Below, piece by piece: positions 52,375 through 61,233 of a DNA stretch of 64,000 nucleotides. The translations under genes were made by a program, and so were the position numbers. The notes beneath the pieces are model-generated. The model had not been told where the DNA came from. It saw nothing but the letters and a program-made list of their open reading frames with translations, and made no database searches. Source of the DNA: Rhizobium croatiense (GTDB lineage: Bacteria; Pseudomonadota; Alphaproteobacteria; Rhizobiales; Rhizobiaceae). The stretch's first letter is position 1. Every line of letters begins with the position of its first letter. The stretch spans positions 372,001-436,000 of the forward strand of contig NZ_JAILYJ010000001.1 of assembly GCF_019793465.1 (NCBI RefSeq). The letters are read 5' to 3'.

Positions 52375-53607
52375 ATGAGACTGATCTCTATACTGAAGGG
52401 ATGCACGATGCAGCTGGCCGCGGCCGGGTTGCTCGTCGCTTCTCACGCTAGCGCCGCGGAACCTTCGCCAGGCATCACCGATGACACGATCAAGGTTGGC
52501 GTGACCGGACCTTTGACCGGTCCTGTCGCGGTCGTCGGCGGCGTCGCCGAGGGCATTCGGGCGCGTGTCGAACAGGCCAACGCCGAAGGCGGCGTCAAGA
52601 TGGGCGACGGCAAGACACGCAAGATCGAACTCGTCATCGAGGACGATGGCCTTGATCCGCAGCGCACATTGGCGAATGTCCGCAAGATGGTGGAAAAGGA
52701 CAAGGTCTTCGCCTTGATCGGCACGGCTGCCACCCCGAACAACCTCGCGATCGGACGCTACATCACTCAGAAGAAGGTGCCGAACGTGTTCATGTACTCC
52801 GGGGTTATTTCCCTGAACGCTCCCGAGTGGGAAGTTGGGTTCGTGCCGTCCTTCTCGACGGAAGCGGACGCGTTTGCCGAATATCTCGCGATGAACAAGC
52901 CCGACGCCAAGGTCGCGTTCCTGTATCTGAACACGGAAACAGGCCAAACATTCATGAAGGCATTCGACCGGGCGATCGAGGGTTCGGCGATTAGAGTGGT
53001 TGAACGTCAACCAGTGACATCACAAGATCCCACTGTGGAAACCCAGCTCAATACGCTGAAGGCCTCCGGCGCCGACACGCTCGTCATCATCGCCGCGCCT
53101 CGCCAGGGCGGCGAGGCCATCCGCTTCCAATCCGAAAGCGGCTGGAAGCCGTTGACCCTGGTCACAAATCTTTCGTCTTCGTATCCGGTCCTTCAGTCCG
53201 TTGGCCTGGAAAATGCCAAGGGTATCATCACCTCGGACTTCCTGAAGCCGATCATTAGCGACCAGAAGTCCAGTGACGAGGGCATCAACCGATACCTCGA
53301 TGCCATCAAGTCGGCCAAAGTGAACTTTGTTTTCGCCAACACGATCGGCCAAACCGGTTATTCGATTGGCGACCTGCTCATCCAGTCACTTGAAAAGCTT
53401 AAGGAGCCGACCCGCGAGGAACTGATGAAGGTCGTCCACAATATGGACGGCTGGCGGAGCCCGCTGCTTTTCGACGGCATCAAGGTGACAACCAAGGAGG
53501 GGTCCGACATCTTTCCGATCGAGGCACTCCAACTTTACCAGTTCGATGGGCAACAATATAATCCGGTCGGCGGGGTATTGCATTTTGAAGGAGATACGCA
53601 CGAGTGA
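52375..53607 (+). CDS. LivK-type ABC substrate-binding protein
   Basis: The 410-residue periplasmic protein has a signal peptide (MQLAAAGLLVASHASA, cleavage before AEPSPGI) and the Peripla_BP_6 fold: TDDTIKVGVTGPLTGPVAVVGG at the start, IELVIEDDGLDPQRTLANVRKM and the later DTLVIIAAPRQGGEAI. It completes the importer operon. Related proteins in the group bind hydrophobic or aromatic carboxylates, which fits the neighbouring catabolic operon. The ligand is not shown by sequence. Confidence 0.93.
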   Translation: MRLISILKGCTMQLAAAGLLVASHASAAEPSPGITDDTIKVGVTGPLTGPVAVVGGVAEGIRARVEQANAEGGVKMGDGKTRKIELVIEDDGLDPQRTLANVRKMVEKDKVFALIGTAATPNNLAIGRYITQKKVPNVFMYSGVISLNAPEWEVGFVPSFSTEADAFAEYLAMNKPDAKVAFLYLNTETGQTFMKAFDRAIEGSAIRVVERQPVTSQDPTVETQLNTLKASGADTLVIIAAPRQGGEAIRFQSESGWKPLTLVTNLSSSYPVLQSVGLENAKGIITSDFLKPIISDQKSSDEGINRYLDAIKSAKVNFVFANTIGQTGYSIGDLLIQSLEKLKEPTREELMKVVHNMDGWRSPLLFDGIKVTTKEGSDIFPIEALQLYQFDGQQYNPVGGVLHFEGDTHE

Positions 53608-53968
53608 GCGTTTCGTTCGCTTCGCGCGCACCATGGCGCCGACCCCTATCTTCGCCAGTCGGTATCCAAATTGGGCCGCAGGGGACGGTGCGCTTCATTA
53701 GCTGTTGAGCGAATACAGCCGTTCCGGCCTTTGCAAAGACCGGAACGTCCATTCCTGAAAGCGGCAGCTAACGTTCTTCTGGCCTCCCCTCTGGGATGGA
53801 TCCACCACACGCTCTTCCTGCTGCACCACTGGCAGAGACCTTGGGCATGGTTGGACAGGTACCGCGCTGATAATACCGGTCCCGATCATACTCGGTATAC
53901 ACGTGGGCGCTCGTGCTGGTGCTCGCTGGTCTGGTCATTTCAGAATTCGGAAGACGATCTGCTCCAGC
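53608..53968 (+). other. 361-bp region without a recognised gene
   Basis: It lies between the importer binding-protein gene and the convergent membrane-protein gene. It contains the palindrome at 53720-53747. The frames here (for example 53671-54207 plus) match nothing recognised. One GGTATCCAAA stretch (53661-53670) resembles part of operator D, but its left half is lost. Confidence 0.4.
53720..53747. repeat. 28-bp near-perfect palindrome
   Basis: Outer arms CGTTCCGG (53720-53727) and CCGGAACG (53740-53747) flank the inner palindrome CTTTGCAAAG; one base pair (C/A) is mismatched. There is no T run after it, so it is not a classical terminator. It could be a bidirectional terminator between convergent operons or a protein site. 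Confidence 0.5.
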
Positions 53969-55549
53969 TCAGGAGGGGTTTCTGCGGTAGATGCGCCAAT
54001 CGGCGGTCTCCCGCACGAGGTCATAGTGTCGGGCTATATAGTGCGCATAGATGTCCCGCATGCCGTCTCCGGTCCAGATTTCTATGGGCCACTTCGGGTC
54101 GAGGATCAGGTCCACGTCGGCGAACATCTCTTTCGCGGCTGGATGATACTCAGGCCCAAGAGTGCGTCCCCAATGATACCAGACGCTATCTCCGTCCGGC
54201 GGCGTGAGACGGAGGCCGGCAGAAAACGGATTAACGAAATCCAGAACGGCAACACGCTTAGACCCCGCATCCAATTGGGAAAGGGCGGCCGAGGCGTCGG
54301 CAAGTGTACGGTTGTAACGTTGGAAATATTCGAATTGGCCGGCACTCCACATCTCAACAAGCCGAACCCCGGAAAAGGCAGGCAGCGGAACAGCTTCGCC
54401 TCGTCCACCGGCCGAATAATAGGCATGAATGGCAAGCGACGCAGCATTGCCGACCGCAGTCGGCATGAGCAAAAATGCTACGAGCAGCGGCAGGGCGATC
54501 CGCGCTCTGGCATACCGAGAGCGAAGCTCGGCGCGAAAGAGACTTTCCGACAGCACGGCAGCGCTCGCACCCAGCGTCAGAATCCCAAAGAATTGGAAGT
54601 TCTGCTCGATCAGGAGGATTCCTGATGTCATGCAGAAGGCGACAAAGAGCAGATGCCGATAGGTTGGTGTCAGGATGAGAAGGATGACGGCGACAGCCAG
54701 GTAAGCAAGAAGGTCGGCGAAATTATTCCGTACCACGTGACCGATAGCCGTCATCGTCGGGAAGCCGCCGCTGTTCTTCCCGGCAAGACTGATGTCGAGG
54801 AGGTAGTTGACCCCTCCGCCCCAGACCATCTCAATCGCCAGGATGCTAGCGGCGACGATCCCAAACGCGAGCGCCACCCAGCCGGTCTGGCGACGGTCAA
54901 AAAGCATGAACACCAGAAAAGCAAGGCCCACGACACCATAGGTGATCTTGGTGTAAAGCATCAGCAGCACGAGGAAGCTGGCGCATGCTGCGTCCGCGCC
55001 TTTGCCGCTGGTGGCGCCAGGCAAGCGGCACAGGTACATAACCAGCAGCAAGCCGAGTGACGACCAGCCGATCCGGTTGTAAAACATGGCAAAGCTGAGC
55101 TCCCCGAGCCGTTCGCCCGGGTTTGCAGGTACCGCAAGCACCAGAAGCAGACAGCTTGCCAGCAGCAGCCCGAGCGGCCAATGCATTCGGCTGCCGACGA
55201 TTTCGGCGGCGACGAGCGAAAATAAGAGGATCAGCAGGGACAGTCCCACTGGCATTGCCGCACCCATGCTACCGGACAGAGCGTAGCCGACAGCCGGGAT
55301 ATAGAATGTCAGCGGCCCGAGAGGTGTGTGGAAATCAACGTTCGGCACCTGTCCCGCCGCGATCCGATGTGCGCCATCCAGAAAAACGAATAGATCGTTG
55401 ACATATTTGGTTGTGACCGTTGCGCCCGGCAGTGCGAGGAGTCCGGCAAGAAACAATCCGATGCAGGGGACAATGGCACGCCACCAGTTCAACTGAACGG
55501 CCGGTCGCGCTGTACCTTTCTCCCGTATCGACGTCGATGCTTGCGTCAC
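53969..55549 (-). CDS. Multi-pass membrane protein, candidate GT-C arabinosyltransferase
   Basis: The 526-residue protein has about twelve hydrophobic segments and a soluble C-terminal tail. Its early region KYVNDLFVFLDGAHRIAAGQ then VPNVDFHTPLGPLTFYIP matches the neighbouring paralogue at 55556, with acidic residues in the first extracytoplasmic loop, as in GT-C glycosyltransferases. No known family is recognised with certainty. It is the last gene of the lipid-linked arabinose operon, 6 bp after its paralogue, which makes transfer of D-arabinofuranose from a polyprenyl donor a reasonable guess. Confidence 0.62.
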   Translation of the reverse strand: MTQASTSIREKGTARPAVQLNWWRAIVPCIGLFLAGLLALPGATVTTKYVNDLFVFLDGAHRIAAGQVPNVDFHTPLGPLTFYIPAVGYALSGSMGAAMPVGLSLLILLFSLVAAEIVGSRMHWPLGLLLASCLLLVLAVPANPGERLGELSFAMFYNRIGWSSLGLLLVMYLCRLPGATSGKGADAACASFLVLLMLYTKITYGVVGLAFLVFMLFDRRQTGWVALAFGIVAASILAIEMVWGGGVNYLLDISLAGKNSGGFPTMTAIGHVVRNNFADLLAYLAVAVILLILTPTYRHLLFVAFCMTSGILLIEQNFQFFGILTLGASAAVLSESLFRAELRSRYARARIALPLLVAFLLMPTAVGNAASLAIHAYYSAGGRGEAVPLPAFSGVRLVEMWSAGQFEYFQRYNRTLADASAALSQLDAGSKRVAVLDFVNPFSAGLRLTPPDGDSVWYHWGRTLGPEYHPAAKEMFADVDLILDPKWPIEIWTGDGMRDIYAHYIARHYDLVRETADWRIYRRNPS

Positions 55550-55555
55550 CGTGCC

Positions 55556-57178
55556 TCACTTTGCGCCTTTGCCTGGGCGCCACTGATAAATCGTCCATTC
55601 GGATGTCTTCCGCACCACATCGAAATTCGCCGAAAGGAACGGACCATACAGCTCCTGCAACGGCAGGCTGTTGATGCCTGTTTTGGGCACCATGACGATT
55701 TTGACGTCGGCAAAGAGCACCTCCGGCGGGATATAGGATCTTTCATTGATGTTGCGGTTCCAGTGAAGCCAGGCGGTGTCGCCGGCGGGCGGGCGAATGC
55801 CGAATCCGGCCGAAAACGGGTTTGCGAAATCGAGGACGAAAACCCGTTCGGCTGGAACCGGCAGAGACTGGAGAAGCGCGCCGCCGCTGACAATGCCATA
55901 GAGGTAGCGCCTTATGAAATCGGGCTCCCCGCCCGGTGGATCGACTTCCCGGACATCGTCAAATCGCGGCAGCCCGAGAGACTTCCCCGCCTTCTCGGCC
56001 GCGAGAGCCGTATGCAAGGCGACGGCCGCGCTGTGCTGCACGATCGGAGGCAACAGGAACAAGATAACGATCAGCGGCAGGGCGCCGGCAGCACGAGCCA
56101 AGCGTCCTGCTGGTCCGCCTTCATTGCCCGGTTGAAGCCAGGCCGTCCTCTGCGCCAGCACGGTTGCCCCGCAATAGAGCGTGATGATGCCCCAGCTGTG
56201 GGCGTTCTGATTGATGAGCGCCACGCCGGCGCCGATGCAAAACCCACAGAAGACAATATCTCGCAGGCTGCGGCTTTGCCAGGCGGCGAGCGAAGCGACG
56301 GCCGCGAACACGGTGAGATCGGACATATTTTCGCGCAGATTTTTCAGAATGCTGCCGACATCATGACCGCCGCTGACGCGCGCCGCCGCCCGCAGATCCT
56401 CAATGTGCTGGGCAGTTCCGCGCCAGAAGAACTCGATGGCGACCATCGCCAGTCCTGTCAGCAGCAGAGCCGTCACGCCCCAGCGCCGTTGTTGCCGATC
56501 AGATAGAATGATCAGGACCAGACCGGTTCCGGCAAGGCCGTAGGTCACCTTGGTATAGAACGAGACAAGCAGAAGAAAGGCGGCCGCGAAAGCATCGGCA
56601 ATATTATTGCGCCTGTTTGGCGACTGCGGCGCGAGATACATAACCAACAACAGGCCGAGAGCGACCCAACCGATGCGGTTATAGAACATCGCGAAGGAAG
56701 GATACCAGATCGAACTGCCGAGATTGATCGGAGCCGCAAGAATGAGAACAAGGAATATGCCGAGTGCGGCAGCCAATGAAGGGCCGAGGCGCGACACAAG
56801 AATGCGGATCATCGCGGGGATGAAAGCGACGAGGACGATCGCCATCCCCAGTGGTATGGCAGCTCCGAAATTTCCCGACAGAAGATATCCCGCAGCCGGA
56901 ATGTAAAATACGAGTGGCCCGAGCGCCGTGTGGAAATCGCGGTTCGGCACCTGACCAAAGGCGATGCGATGCGCACCGTCGATAAAGATCAGCACGTCAT
57001 TGATGAAGGCGGCATTGATGGTCCTGCCCGGCAGTGCCAGCATGGCTGCACAGGCCAAGGCGACGACGATGATTGCGAATTCCGCCGACAGCAATCGCCG
57101 TATCCAAGCCGCAGGTCGCCTGTGGGCACTACCTCGCGCTCCGATGGCGTAGGCGGCCTGATTGGTGGGTTCCGTCAC
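55556..57178 (-). CDS. Multi-pass membrane protein, candidate GT-C arabinosyltransferase (paralogue)
   Basis: The 540-residue protein shares with the next gene the motif NDVLIFIDGAHRIAFGQVPN followed by RDFHTALGPLVFYIP, the internal FAMFYNRIGWVALGLLLVMYL and the C-terminal FANPFSAGFGIRPPAGDTAWLHW. About twelve hydrophobic segments are present. The two genes arose by tandem duplication, or one was recruited for a second linkage. The start overlaps the DprE2-like stop by 4 bp. A polyprenyl-linked sugar donor is inferred from the operon. Confidence 0.65.
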   Translation of the reverse strand: MTEPTNQAAYAIGARGSAHRRPAAWIRRLLSAEFAIIVVALACAAMLALPGRTINAAFINDVLIFIDGAHRIAFGQVPNRDFHTALGPLVFYIPAAGYLLSGNFGAAIPLGMAIVLVAFIPAMIRILVSRLGPSLAAALGIFLVLILAAPINLGSSIWYPSFAMFYNRIGWVALGLLLVMYLAPQSPNRRNNIADAFAAAFLLLVSFYTKVTYGLAGTGLVLIILSDRQQRRWGVTALLLTGLAMVAIEFFWRGTAQHIEDLRAAARVSGGHDVGSILKNLRENMSDLTVFAAVASLAAWQSRSLRDIVFCGFCIGAGVALINQNAHSWGIITLYCGATVLAQRTAWLQPGNEGGPAGRLARAAGALPLIVILFLLPPIVQHSAAVALHTALAAEKAGKSLGLPRFDDVREVDPPGGEPDFIRRYLYGIVSGGALLQSLPVPAERVFVLDFANPFSAGFGIRPPAGDTAWLHWNRNINERSYIPPEVLFADVKIVMVPKTGINSLPLQELYGPFLSANFDVVRKTSEWTIYQWRPGKGAK

Positions 57179-57924
57179 AGTCGCAACCTCTTGAAGATGG
57201 ACTCGGGGATTGACCGGATTAGCGTCATGAGCGGTCGCCAGACCCCTCTGACGTAGACGACGTCACTGCGGCTCCCGCCCTCGGCGGCCGCGAAAATCTT
57301 TTGCGCCACCTCCTGCGGTTCGGCCGTGAGAAGCGGCGGAAGCTTCATCCCATCGGTCATCCGCGTGCGAACAAAGCCGGGCTTCACGGTCAGCACGCGC
57401 ACGCCGGACCGGGACAGCCTGTTCCTCAGGCCCGACAAGAAGGCGGTCAGGCCGGCTTTGGCGGCGCCATAGACATAGTTCGACGCTCGTCCGCGATCGC
57501 CGGCGACAGAGCTCGTGCCCACGATCGTGCCCGATCCGCGCGCCGCGAAACGCTCGGCCAGAAGACCAAGAAGCAAAGCCGGCCCCTCGAAGTTCGTCCG
57601 CATGACCATGGCGGCATATTCGAGCTCTTGTTCAGCCCGAGACTGCTCACCCAGTTCGCCGACGACGCAGACCACCGTGTCCGGCAAGGGTGACACGGCG
57701 CCGAGGAAGGCCTCGAAGCGCGCAGTTTGGAGGATATCGAGCTCATGAACGGTGACAGCTGCTCCCGTCCGCGCAGCGATGTCGTCGGCTTCACGTTGAA
57801 CGGCCGCGCGCGTCCGTCCCGCCAAATGAATGGCCCAGCCTGCCTCGGCATAGACAAGTGCCGTCGCCCGACCAATATCCGAGGTCGCGCCGATCATGAG
57901 CAGTGTCTTGCCGGTCCCCTTCAT
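57175..57924 (-). CDS. dprE2: DprE2-like decaprenylphospho-ketoribose reductase (SDR)
   Basis: DprE2 reduces decaprenylphosphoryl-2-keto-ribose to decaprenylphosphoryl-arabinose with NAD(P)H. The 249-residue SDR has LMIGATSDIGRATALVYAE near residue 9, the catalytic Ser in VGTSSVAGDRG and YGAAKAG as Tyr-x-x-x-Lys. Its start overlaps the DprE1-like stop by 4 bp, the same gene pairing as in mycobacteria. SDRs alone are hard to assign; the operon context carries much of the weight. Confidence 0.83.
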   Translation of the reverse strand: MKGTGKTLLMIGATSDIGRATALVYAEAGWAIHLAGRTRAAVQREADDIAARTGAAVTVHELDILQTARFEAFLGAVSPLPDTVVCVVGELGEQSRAEQELEYAAMVMRTNFEGPALLLGLLAERFAARGSGTIVGTSSVAGDRGRASNYVYGAAKAGLTAFLSGLRNRLSRSGVRVLTVKPGFVRTRMTDGMKLPPLLTAEPQEVAQKIFAAAEGGSRSDVVYVRGVWRPLMTLIRSIPESIFKRLRL

Positions 57925-59243
57925 ATGCCGAGCCTTTTTGCCAAGCGGGAATTGAAATGACGATCGGCTCCGGTTGCTCTTCGCAGCTCTTTGAACGCGT
58001 CCAGTCTGGGGTAGCCGGATTCGAATGTAAGGCGGGACTGGCGCGCATCCTTGGCGAGATAGAGGCGCCCCCCTGCCTTGACAACCAGCTCGTCGATTTC
58101 GTCGAGCAGCCGCAACACGTCCTGCGTGACCGGCAGGTCGAGCGCGAGCGTATAGCCCTGCGCAGCAAAGGAGAGCAGACCTGCACTGCCTCGCAGCCTT
58201 TTGAGAACGGCAAGAAATGAACCTTTGCCCGACTGCGCAAAACGGTCGAGGATGCTCGTGAGGACCTGGAGCGCGTCAGCATCCGGCACCACGCATTGAT
58301 GCTGGATAAAGCCTCGTTTGCCGTACAATCTGTTCCATCGAAGGATGCGGTCGAGGGGGAAGAAGTAATTATCCCAATGGACCAACAAGGGCTTGGCCGA
58401 CTTGCGAATACCGGACCGGAAGTAGAGCTCATTGAAGGCGGCAACGCTCGCCGTGTTCAGGAGCCAACCCGGCATATCGAGCGGCAGGGAAAGGGCCGCG
58501 CTGGGGGGCGAAGGAAAGCGATCGGCCTTCGGCGTCTCACCGACCTGATCCTGTGTTGCGTGCTCGCCCGCAAAAATCAGCGAACGTCCGAGAGAAGCGC
58601 CTTTCGACAGGCAATCGATCCAAGCCACCGAATAGGTCGCGTCCTCCGATTGCCGCAGCGCCCTCAATGCTTCGCCGAGATTCTCGGCTACGGTCGTCTT
58701 CTGGGTGATCCAGCCTGTCTCGATCGGCCTCAAGCGAAAGCTTGCTTCGGCAATGATGCCTGTCAGGCCCATCCCGCCGATAGTCGCTGAAAAAAGCTCC
58801 GCATTCTGCGAGCGGCTACAGGTGAGGATCTCGCCGCTGCCGGTCACCAACTTGAGTTCGTCGACGTGATCGCCGAATCCACCATGGCAATGATGGTTCT
58901 TGCCGTGAACGTCTGATGCGACCATCCCGCCGATCGTGACGAACTTCGTGCCCGGAACCACCGGCGGAAAATAGCCGCGGGGCACCAGCGAATGCAGGAC
59001 GTTGGAAAGCATGACGCCCCCCTCTACGGTGAGGACGCGATCGGTAGCATCGAACCTTTTCATCCGGTTCAATCCACCACACATCAAGGTGGAATTCTCG
59101 CCGATCGCAGCGTCACCATAGGAGCGGCCATTGCCGCGAGCGATCAAACCTGCGTGCGATGCTGCAATCCCGCTCAGGGCCTCCGGAAACCGGCAGTTCA
59201 ACACCTCGCTCTCATGACGCGGATAACGTCCCCAGCCCTCCAT
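57921..59243 (-). CDS. dprE1: DprE1-like decaprenylphosphoryl-ribose 2'-oxidase
   Basis: DprE1 is an FAD enzyme that oxidises the 2'-hydroxyl of decaprenylphosphoryl-ribose. The 440-residue protein has the FAD-binding GRSYGDAA, VPGTKFVTIGGMVASDVHGKNHH, and later KRGFIQHQCVVPD and GGRLYLAKDARQS, all close to mycobacterial DprE1. The segment aligned with the benzothiazinone-reactive Cys387 (mycobacterial GWNICVDFP) reads GYTLALDLP, with Ala367 at that position. It is translationally coupled to the DprE2-like gene. The alternative, a general FAD-linked oxidase, is unlikely given the motif match. Confidence 0.9.
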   Translation of the reverse strand: MEGWGRYPRHESEVLNCRFPEALSGIAASHAGLIARGNGRSYGDAAIGENSTLMCGGLNRMKRFDATDRVLTVEGGVMLSNVLHSLVPRGYFPPVVPGTKFVTIGGMVASDVHGKNHHCHGGFGDHVDELKLVTGSGEILTCSRSQNAELFSATIGGMGLTGIIAEASFRLRPIETGWITQKTTVAENLGEALRALRQSEDATYSVAWIDCLSKGASLGRSLIFAGEHATQDQVGETPKADRFPSPPSAALSLPLDMPGWLLNTASVAAFNELYFRSGIRKSAKPLLVHWDNYFFPLDRILRWNRLYGKRGFIQHQCVVPDADALQVLTSILDRFAQSGKGSFLAVLKRLRGSAGLLSFAAQGYTLALDLPVTQDVLRLLDEIDELVVKAGGRLYLAKDARQSRLTFESGYPRLDAFKELRRATGADRHFNSRLAKRLGI

Positions 59244-59249
59244 TGTCCG

Positions 59250-59684
59250 TCACGCCTCCCTTGGCTTGAAGACGAACTTTCGGTCGAGAGCGTATTTCGA
59301 GACATAGCCGATCGCCAAGCCGATCGCTCCGCCGGTGTATTTGGCAAGTTCCGTCTTCCAGAGTGTCCAGAAGGCAATTTCGAACCCCCAGAATATGAGC
59401 GTCGTCAGCACACTGAACAAGCCGTAAAGCGCAACTTTCGACATCTCGTCGCCATGCGAGGAGTAACGGTCGAAGAAGATCCAATTTTTGTCGAGAACAT
59501 ATTTCAGGGCGAAGCCGGCGGCGGTGCCCGCAAGGATCGATGGCATCAGGCCCGACCACGGCGCTATTTGGAGAACGATCGCCTGAACCAAGAAATTGGC
59601 GGCGGTGGAGAGCAACGCGAAGGCGACATAGCGGACCGCGACGCCCGTGGGAGTGCTTCGCTGCTGGAACTGCGAGCCCATCAT
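59250..59684 (-). CDS. gtrA: GtrA-family small membrane protein
   Basis: GtrA-like proteins are four-helix membrane proteins; relatives such as mycobacterial Rv3789 are proposed to act in flipping or handling of polyprenyl-arabinose. The ATG at 59684 after GAGGTGGT gives 144 residues. Four hydrophobic segments are visible, with VRYVAFALLSTAANFLVQAI, KYVLDKNWIFFDRY, and the final GYVSKYALDRKFVF typical of GtrA. It lies between the HAD-UbiA gene and dprE1-like gene. Confidence 0.88.
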   Translation of the reverse strand: MMGSQFQQRSTPTGVAVRYVAFALLSTAANFLVQAIVLQIAPWSGLMPSILAGTAAGFALKYVLDKNWIFFDRYSSHGDEMSKVALYGLFSVLTTLIFWGFEIAFWTLWKTELAKYTGGAIGLAIGYVSKYALDRKFVFKPREA

Positions 59685-59691
59685 GACCACC

Positions 59692-61233
59692 TCACATCGC
59701 GGCAAAGACGAACAGGCTGGCAGCCCCTAGCGTGGCGAGACTGACCTTGTCCCTGATAGCGAAGACCACCGGATCATCATGCATCTGCCCCCGATGGGCC
59801 AGCATGAGGATGCGCGCGATCCAGCAGGCAAGGACCGGACCGGCGAACCATAGCATCCCCGGCCGCTCATAGACGTCTCGTGCGTTGTCGCTCGCGGCAT
59901 ACAGGGCAAACAGCGTCAGCGCATTCATCCCCGCCCCCGCTGCCAAGGCACCCACCATGCCGATGTCGGCCTTCCTGTAGTCCCGGCCCTTGGAGTCCGG
60001 CAGGCGCGCGGCGCGACGTCCGATCAACTCGGTGTACCGTTTGACCAAAGCGAGCGAGAGGAACCAGCTCATCATGAAGGCCAGGAGCCAAGGCGATGGC
60101 CAAACAGAGAGGGCTGCGGCCCCTCCGATCACCCGCGTGGTATAGAGAGATGCAAGGGCCACGACATCCAGGATCATCTTGCGCTTGAAGAAAAACGAAT
60201 AGGCGGTGGTCAATGCAAAATATCCCGCCAACACAAGAACGAACCCTGGCGTCACCATGACGGCCACCATGAGCGATAGGAGAAGCAGGATTGGGATGAC
60301 GGCGATGGCGTGCGAAAGCGGGATGTCACCGCAAGCAAGAGGCCTGCGGCATTTCGTGCGATGGCCGCGGTCGTCCTGGAGATCCACCAGATCATTGAGG
60401 ATATAGACGCCGGAAGCACAGAGGGAGAATGCGAGGAAAGCCAGACCGGCGTTGACCATGTTGTTGATATCGAAGAGCTGGCTGATCAGAAGCGGGACAA
60501 AGACCAGCCCGTTCTTGACGTACTGATGCACGCGTAACAGCCGCGCCCAGGTGCGCCAAGTCGCCTTTTCATACGGAAGATGTTGGATGTTGACGCACTG
60601 CCGGGTGAGTTTTTGCGCGACCGCGGGCGATGTCCGTATGGCATAGGACTTGGCGGCATGGCGCCAGACAGGGAGATCAGCCACGTCGTTGCCGATATAG
60701 TCGAACCCGCTTTTTCCGAAAGCGGCGACGAGTTGTTCCGCTTTGACATCGGCAGCGCAGTTCGTTGTTTCGCTGGTTGCAAACCAACCGTCGAAAAGGC
60801 CGAGATGTTCGGCAACTGCGGAAACGAGACGCTCATGGCTCGCTGACGCGAGATAGATGGGTCGTCCCTCCTCCCTTGCGGCCCGGATCACCTTCAAGAC
60901 CTCCTCGTCATACGGAAGGAGAGCCGGATCGAAATCCACTGGTTGCGAAAGACGGTGTTTCAGGCAGGCTTTTCCGCCGCACAGGGCCCTGACGAGATCC
61001 ACAGCCGAGTGAGGGCGACGAGCCAGTTCGGCGAAAGCAGTTTCGATCAGCAGATCTGATCGTACGAGGGTGCCGTCCAGATCGACCACCAATGGGCAAG
61101 GCTGCAGTAACGTTTCGAGGTTTCCGGGACAGACCGCCGATGGCGGCGCATGCGTTGGCTCGAGGCGCTCATCCTCCTGGAGTCCCGGCAGAAACTCTCT
61201 TTGCAGGAGGAACTCACGTTGCAGTTCGCTCAA
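59692..61233 (-). CDS. HAD-UbiA fusion, decaprenyl-phosphate phosphoribosyltransferase-like
   Basis: The C-terminal UbiA domain (about 220-513) has the DPPR-synthase-like NDLVDLQDDRGHRTKCRRPLA motif and later SKGRDYRKADIG; it would transfer phosphoribose from PRPP to polyprenyl phosphate. The N-terminal HAD domain (about 45-215) has the nucleophile loop PLVVDLDGTLVRSDLL and SASHERLVSAVAEHLG, then FDYIGNDVADLPVW, and could remove the 5'-phosphate, as a separate phosphatase does in mycobacteria. The start is a TTG at 61233 with AGGGGA 6 bases upstream; an upstream TTG at 61254 is possible. First gene of the arabinose operon. Confidence 0.85.
   Translation of the reverse strand: MSELQREFLLQREFLPGLQEDERLEPTHAPPSAVCPGNLETLLQPCPLVVDLDGTLVRSDLLIETAFAELARRPHSAVDLVRALCGGKACLKHRLSQPVDFDPALLPYDEEVLKVIRAAREEGRPIYLASASHERLVSAVAEHLGLFDGWFATSETTNCAADVKAEQLVAAFGKSGFDYIGNDVADLPVWRHAAKSYAIRTSPAVAQKLTRQCVNIQHLPYEKATWRTWARLLRVHQYVKNGLVFVPLLISQLFDINNMVNAGLAFLAFSLCASGVYILNDLVDLQDDRGHRTKCRRPLACGDIPLSHAIAVIPILLLLSLMVAVMVTPGFVLVLAGYFALTTAYSFFFKRKMILDVVALASLYTTRVIGGAAALSVWPSPWLLAFMMSWFLSLALVKRYTELIGRRAARLPDSKGRDYRKADIGMVGALAAGAGMNALTLFALYAASDNARDVYERPGMLWFAGPVLACWIARILMLAHRGQMHDDPVVFAIRDKVSLATLGAASLFVFAAM

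Noticed and set aside
53655..53670. A fifth possible operator near GGTATCCAAA.
   Set aside because: Only the right half resembles operator D; the left half and the 18-bp partner are missing.
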